From NCBI GenBank assembly GCA_902796505.1, contig CADBPA010000137.1, positions 1 through 9,443 of the forward strand: a DNA stretch of 9,443 nucleotides. Direction: 5' to 3'. A program made the translations under genes and the position numbers. This document shows, in pieces, positions 6,110 to 9,443 of the stretch. Below the pieces are notes generated by a model. That model was not told the DNA's origin. It searched no databases and saw nothing but the letters and a program-made list of their open reading frames with translations. How positions within the stretch are numbered: position 1 is the first letter of the stretch; the number at the start of each line of letters is the position of its first letter. The stretch is from an uncultured Ruminococcus sp. GTDB taxonomy: Bacteria > Bacillota > Clostridia > Oscillospirales > CAG-272.

Positions 6110-8293
6110 TCAACTTTTGTTGTCTTTTTCAAGGATCACCGATCCGACGGTGCGGATCACCAGAAGATCCGAGAATTCCTCTTTCGTCATCGCGCGGTCG
6201 GTTTTTACGAGGACGCGGGCGGGCAGAAGCGGCGCGACATCGAGCGCGTTCTCCGAAAACGCCGCCCGGCCTTCGGCAAGCGAAAGCAGGACCGGGGAAA
6301 GGTATCCGTCCGCCTGCAGGCGGATCTCGAAATTCTGCCCCTCGCCGCCGACCGAAAGGCGCAGGGGAATCGGACGGTCCGGCAGATCCTTCGGGCGGAC
6401 GAGGCGGCAGGAACCGGTAAACTCCGAGCCTGACGGATCTTTCAGGCGATAGATCAGGACGATATGCTCGCGGCCGATCTTGCGGATCTGCTCGCCGAGA
6501 TCGGTCGAAAAGACTTCGGCGCATTCGCCGCATCCGATCGCGTAGGTCGCGCTTTGCTCGGAGAGCGTGCGGCATCCGTCCTCGGTGACGCGGAAGGTGA
6601 GATCGCCGCACGAGGCGGTTTTTCCTTCGAGCGAGGCGAAGAGCGAGACGCGATCGCCGTCGGCGCGCAGATAGGCGTAGAGCGGCGAGAAGAAATTTCC
6701 GCAGGCGAGAGCGACCGGCTTTGCGCGGCAGGAGGAATCGACCAGCGAATCCGAGACGCGCGGCGCGCCGTCGGTGAGCCTGCCGAGCAGGATCGCGTCA
6801 ACTTCGGCGCGGCGGGAAGGCGAGCGGCAGGATTCGACCAGCGCGCGGCATCCGTCCGCCGCCGCCGCTCCGACCGTACAGAGCAGGTCGGAGAAGCTGA
6901 AGGGATAACGGTAGTTCGCCGCAAGCGAGGCGACCGCGCCGGCGATACAGCCGGGGGTGCTTTCCATCGCCTCGACGGCAGGCGAGAAGGGATTTCGCTC
7001 TTCGGGGGAAAGGACCTCGGCAAGCGTTTCCTCTTCGGGGAAGGAAACGAGCGAGGGGGAGGAGCGGACAAGGCCGGGGATCCCGCCTTGCGGCAGAGCG
7101 ACCGCCGGGACGTCCGGCAGAGCGGAGCGGACGAGCGAGAGCAGTTTTTCATCGCCTTCGGGGCAAAGCAGGAGCGCGACCGAGGGGTGCGTGCAGAGTT
7201 TTGCGCTTCCCTGCCGCAGTTCGGCGAGCAGTTCGTCGTCGGTCGGGCGGCGTTCGCCGGGGGCGCCGGAGAGCGGAAGCTCGATCGCGGCGAGAAGCCC
7301 CAGCTCGTCGCACCGGGAGAGAAAGCCGTCGGAGGGATAACCGCCCGCGGCGGAGAGATAAACGAAATTGAGTTTCGCTTCCGCGAGCGCGGAGAGCGGA
7401 TCCGCCCCCGTCACGCAGAGCGGCTCATCGGACGCGGTGCCGAACAGGAGCGGCGTTCTGCCGTTGACGCGGAGCGCGAGCGGCCGTTCGGGATCCGGAA
7501 GCGAAAGTTCGCGCAGACCGACGCGGCATTCGTAGCTGTCCACCTGCGTGTTGCCGTGATAGAGGGTGACCGTCAGGGTATAGAGCGGTCTGCCGCCCGA
7601 TCCGCAGGGATTCCACAGCACCGGCATCCGCACGTGGATCACGCCGACCGCCGAGGAAAGATCGCCGTAAAGTCCGCCGAAGGAGACCTCCCCGGTGGGG
7701 GAGACGAGCGCGGCGGAGGCGCGCAGGCCGTCGGTCGAGCCGCGGATGGAGGCGGAAAATTCGAGATCCACTCCGCCACCCTGATGCCTCTGGCGAAGCG
7801 AGAGCGAGCGGATGACGGCGGCGTCGGTCGCCGTCAGGCTGACGCTGCCGAAAATGCCGACGTCGTCCGGCGCGCGGCGCGGACGGCGGAAGGCGGCGTC
7901 CTCTCCCTCCGAGGAGGAGGCGGCGGAGCGGAAGATGAAGGAGACCGTGTTCTTTCCGGGAATCAGAAAGGGGGCGATCTCAAAGATATGGTCGAGATAC
8001 AGGTCGCGGATCCTTCCGGCGCATCTGCCGTTGACCTCGATCGAGCAGACGGTATCCACTCCGGAGGCGCGCAAAAAGACGTGCTTTGAGCGCAGGATCG
8101 GCTCGTCCGCGAAGAAATCTGCCGAAAAGCGGCACTCGCCGCAAAGAGGGGCGGCGTCTCTGCCGAGCAGTGCGCCCCGCGAAGCCGGCAGGCGGCAGGG
8201 GATCTCTTCTCCGCCCCGCTCCGAAAAACGGAAATCGGTAAGCGGCAGAACGGGCAAAACGCGGACGGCGCCGCGGTCGTCGGATGCTTGCAT
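6110..8293 (-). CDS. GH2 beta-mannosidase-like protein, probable pseudoenzyme
   Basis: The protein has 727 residues and no signal peptide, so it is probably cytoplasmic. The order of segments follows glycoside hydrolase family 2 beta-mannosidases. A jelly-roll domain (about 51-160) contains VFLRASGVDTVCSIEVNG and PGKNTVSFIF. An Ig-like sandwich (about 165-270) contains LWNPCGSGGRPLYTLTVTL with Trp227 and the linker VGLREL. The barrel begins at LRVNGRTPLLFG and includes AKLNFVYLSAAGGYPSDGFL and CDELG (328-332). However, the acid/base region that normally reads HPSxxxWCGNNE is HPSVALLLCPEGDE (369-382), and the nucleophile segment SEFGxQSFPS is shortened to VSFPEEET (416-423), without the Glu. 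The family's GWDWGP and WQLNDxWP are also gone (the latter reads LGRLTDGAPRVSD at about 502-514). Activity is therefore doubtful, yet the frame is intact. AAGGAG (8300-8305) precedes ATG 8293, and the map stop is only 15 bases upstream. Confidence 0.8.
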   Translation of the reverse strand: MQASDDRGAVRVLPVLPLTDFRFSERGGEEIPCRLPASRGALLGRDAAPLCGECRFSADFFADEPILRSKHVFLRASGVDTVCSIEVNGRCAGRIRDLYLDHIFEIAPFLIPGKNTVSFIFRSAASSSEGEDAAFRRPRRAPDDVGIFGSVSLTATDAAVIRSLSLRQRHQGGGVDLEFSASIRGSTDGLRASAALVSPTGEVSFGGLYGDLSSAVGVIHVRMPVLWNPCGSGGRPLYTLTVTLYHGNTQVDSYECRVGLRELSLPDPERPLALRVNGRTPLLFGTASDEPLCVTGADPLSALAEAKLNFVYLSAAGGYPSDGFLSRCDELGLLAAIELPLSGAPGERRPTDDELLAELRQGSAKLCTHPSVALLLCPEGDEKLLSLVRSALPDVPAVALPQGGIPGLVRSSPSLVSFPEEETLAEVLSPEERNPFSPAVEAMESTPGCIAGAVASLAANYRYPFSFSDLLCTVGAAAADGCRALVESCRSPSRRAEVDAILLGRLTDGAPRVSDSLVDSSCRAKPVALACGNFFSPLYAYLRADGDRVSLFASLEGKTASCGDLTFRVTEDGCRTLSEQSATYAIGCGECAEVFSTDLGEQIRKIGREHIVLIYRLKDPSGSEFTGSCRLVRPKDLPDRPIPLRLSVGGEGQNFEIRLQADGYLSPVLLSLAEGRAAFSENALDVAPLLPARVLVKTDRAMTKEEFSDLLVIRTVGSVILEKDNKS

Positions 8294-8308
8294 AGCCGGC
8301 TCCTTTCT

Positions 8309-9196
8309 TTATTTTGAGAGGATCTCTACGCCCTCTTCGGTGACGAGCAGCTCGTGCTCCACCTGAGCGGAAAGCTTGCCGTCCGCCGTATAGACCGTCC
8401 ATTCGTCGAGCGGATCGACGTAGAAGCGCGGCGTACCGGCGTTGATCATCGGCTCGATGGTGAAGATCATGCCCGGCAGCAGGAGCATTCCCTGCCCGAG
8501 GCTGCCGCGATGGCAGACGAAGGGGTCCTCGTGCATTTCCAGCCCCACGCCGTGGCCGCCGATCTCCAGAACGACCGAGAAGCCGTTCTTGCGCGCAAGC
8601 GTTTCGATATAATAGCCGATATCGCCGAGGTGCGAGACGTAGGGGACGATATGCGAGCTTGCAAGCTCGACCGCCTCGGCGGTCACCGAGACGAGCTTCT
8701 GCGCCTGCTCGGAGATGCGCCCGAAGGTGAACATCCGCGAGGCGTCTCCGAAATAGCCGCCGTAGATCGTCGTGCAGTCGACGTTGACGATATCGCCCTC
8801 TTTCAGCACCACCCGGTCGGAGGGGATGCCGTGGCAGATGACGTTGTTGACCGAGGTGCAGACCGATTTCGGGAAGCCATCGAAGCCGAGGCAGGCGGGA
8901 ATACCGCCGAGCGCCTTGGTCTCGCGCATCACGATGTCGTCGATCTGCTGCGTAGTCATCCCGGCTTCGATCTCGCGCTCCACCGCGTCGAGCACCAGAG
9001 CATTGACGCGGCCCGCCTCGCGGCAGCCCTCGATCTGGCTTTCGGTCTTGATCATTTTTCTGGTGGGCGTGCGGAAGCCGTATCCGCGCAGGCGATCGAG
9101 CAGCGCCTCGGTCGTCTCACCGGGAAGCCGCCTTCTCTGCTCGACCGGGATATCCGGCCGGCGCGGCACCGGTTTTTTCTGAATATGAAATGACAT
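8309..9196 (-). CDS. map: Methionine aminopeptidase, type I, with N-terminal extension
   Basis: This 295-residue metalloenzyme removes the initiator methionine from new proteins in the cytoplasm. All five metal ligands can be placed: Asp140 (NVDCT), Asp151 (FGDASR, 11 residues later as in E. coli), His215 (GGHGVGLEMHEDP), Glu248 (TIEPM) and Glu280 (QVEHEL). The active-site His122 (VICHGIP) is also present, so the enzyme should be active. The catalytic domain begins at about residue 48 (MIKTESQIEGCREAGR), where most type I enzymes start. The preceding 47 residues are basic and proline-rich and lack the Cys/His pattern of a SEC-C zinc motif. I kept ATG 9196 because a promoter lies just upstream and a weak AGG site precedes it. 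The internal ATG at 9055 has no visible ribosome binding site but would give the standard length. The gene heads the minus-strand unit with the GH2-like gene and possibly mscL. Confidence 0.96.
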   Translation of the reverse strand: MSFHIQKKPVPRRPDIPVEQRRRLPGETTEALLDRLRGYGFRTPTRKMIKTESQIEGCREAGRVNALVLDAVEREIEAGMTTQQIDDIVMRETKALGGIPACLGFDGFPKSVCTSVNNVICHGIPSDRVVLKEGDIVNVDCTTIYGGYFGDASRMFTFGRISEQAQKLVSVTAEAVELASSHIVPYVSHLGDIGYYIETLARKNGFSVVLEIGGHGVGLEMHEDPFVCHRGSLGQGMLLLPGMIFTIEPMINAGTPRFYVDPLDEWTVYTADGKLSAQVEHELLVTEEGVEILSK

Positions 9197-9239
9197 GAGC
9201 GAACCTGATTTCTATATAAGATTCTATTTTATCATTATG

Positions 9240-9268
9240 ATTATAGCATTTTCCGCGCTTTTTTGCAA
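9240..9268 (-). promoter_or_regulatory. Strong sigma-A-type promoter of map
   Basis: The -35 box is TTGCAA (9263-9268), the spacer is 17 bases, and the -10 box is a perfect TATAAT (9240-9245) with an extended-10 TGC just before it. The region is strikingly AT-rich compared with its flanks. Transcription would start near 9233, giving a leader of roughly 35 bases before the map ATG. Confidence 0.88.
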
Positions 9269-9322
9269 TAGCTTTTCAAGAAAACTTTCGGGATTTGCGC
9301 CGATTTCTTTTCATCGCCCACC

Positions 9323-9443
9323 GGGCGATCTTTGCCCTTCGGGCGATCTTTGCCCTCCGGGCGATCTTCGCACTCCGGGCGATCTCCGCCCTCCGGGCGA
9401 TCTTTGCCCTTCGGGCGATCTTCGCGCTCCGGGCGATCTTCGC
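9323..9443. repeat. 18-bp tandem repeat array, running off the right edge
   Basis: Six full units and a 13-base partial unit begin at 9323, 9341, 9359, 9377, 9395, 9413 and 9431. The consensus is GGGCGATCTTTGCCCTCC. Units differ at only four positions. A degenerate partial unit (ATCGCCCACC, 9313-9322) precedes the array. GGGC and GCCC blocks alternate, so neighbouring blocks can pair as short hairpins, but units with GCAC or GCGC break this pairing. The period is six codons. On the minus strand the array reads as repeats of the hexapeptide KIARRA, in a frame open from the window edge to a TGA at 9276-9278. On the plus strand it reads as AIFALR repeats with no start codon in the window. I cannot tell whether either is translated. 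Confidence 0.95.

Noticed and set aside
3698..6433. Plus-strand open frame of 911 codons
   Set aside because: It runs antisense through serS, the T-box, a promoter, a terminator and mscL, all well supported on the minus strand. Its product is low-complexity and matches no family. Long antisense frames are expected in GC-rich DNA.
6464..8089. Plus-strand open frame of 541 codons
   Set aside because: It lies entirely opposite the GH2-like gene, is Arg/Gly/Glu-rich without any recognisable domain, and has no convincing ribosome binding site context.
9323..9443. CRISPR array
   Set aside because: The units abut with no spacers, 18 bp is too short, and no cas gene is in the window.

Overview
The window looks like a chromosomal segment from a high-GC member of the Firmicutes, most likely a gut-type Clostridia lineage. 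That placement is inference. It rests on a complete T-box leader upstream of a seryl-tRNA synthetase, AGGAGG-type ribosome binding sites, sigma-A-like promoters set in AT-rich islands within GC-rich DNA, and the protein families present. No tRNA, rRNA, insertion sequence or phage gene is visible.

Layout. Positions 1-2761 (+ strand) hold the end of an ABC transporter ATPase gene, overlapped by a full FtsX/MacB-type permease gene. Together they make an efflux or lipoprotein/peptide-type ABC exporter. This unit converges on the minus-strand genes at a strong hairpin terminator (2795-2823). All remaining genes are on the minus strand. Reading leftwards from the right edge they are: an 18-bp tandem repeat array that runs off the window (9323-9443); a strong promoter (9240-9268); map (methionine aminopeptidase); a 727-aa glycoside hydrolase family 2-like protein; mscL (mechanosensitive channel) with unusual charged extensions; and a terminator (5257-5287). 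A second minus-strand unit follows: a promoter (5101-5129), a T-box riboswitch with a UCC serine specifier, serS, and a guanylate-kinase-like gene whose ATG overlaps the serS stop.

How the genes relate. The serS leader should sense uncharged tRNA-Ser and permit read-through into serS. Because the kinase gene is coupled to serS (ATGA overlap), it should come under the same serine-charging control. In the other unit, map and the GH2-like gene are only 15 bases apart with a strong ribosome binding site between them. mscL follows after about 70 bases and may have its own weak promoter.

Most notable points: (1) the GH2-like protein aligns by eye with the beta-mannosidase fold along its whole length but appears to have lost the catalytic glutamates and other active-site signatures, so it looks like a conserved pseudoenzyme; (2) a GMP-kinase family gene sits under T-box control; (3) MscL has a long Lys/Glu N-terminal tail and an Ala/Glu helix inserted before its C-terminal bundle; (4) the tandem repeat has a period divisible by three and its substitutions fall mostly at one codon phase.
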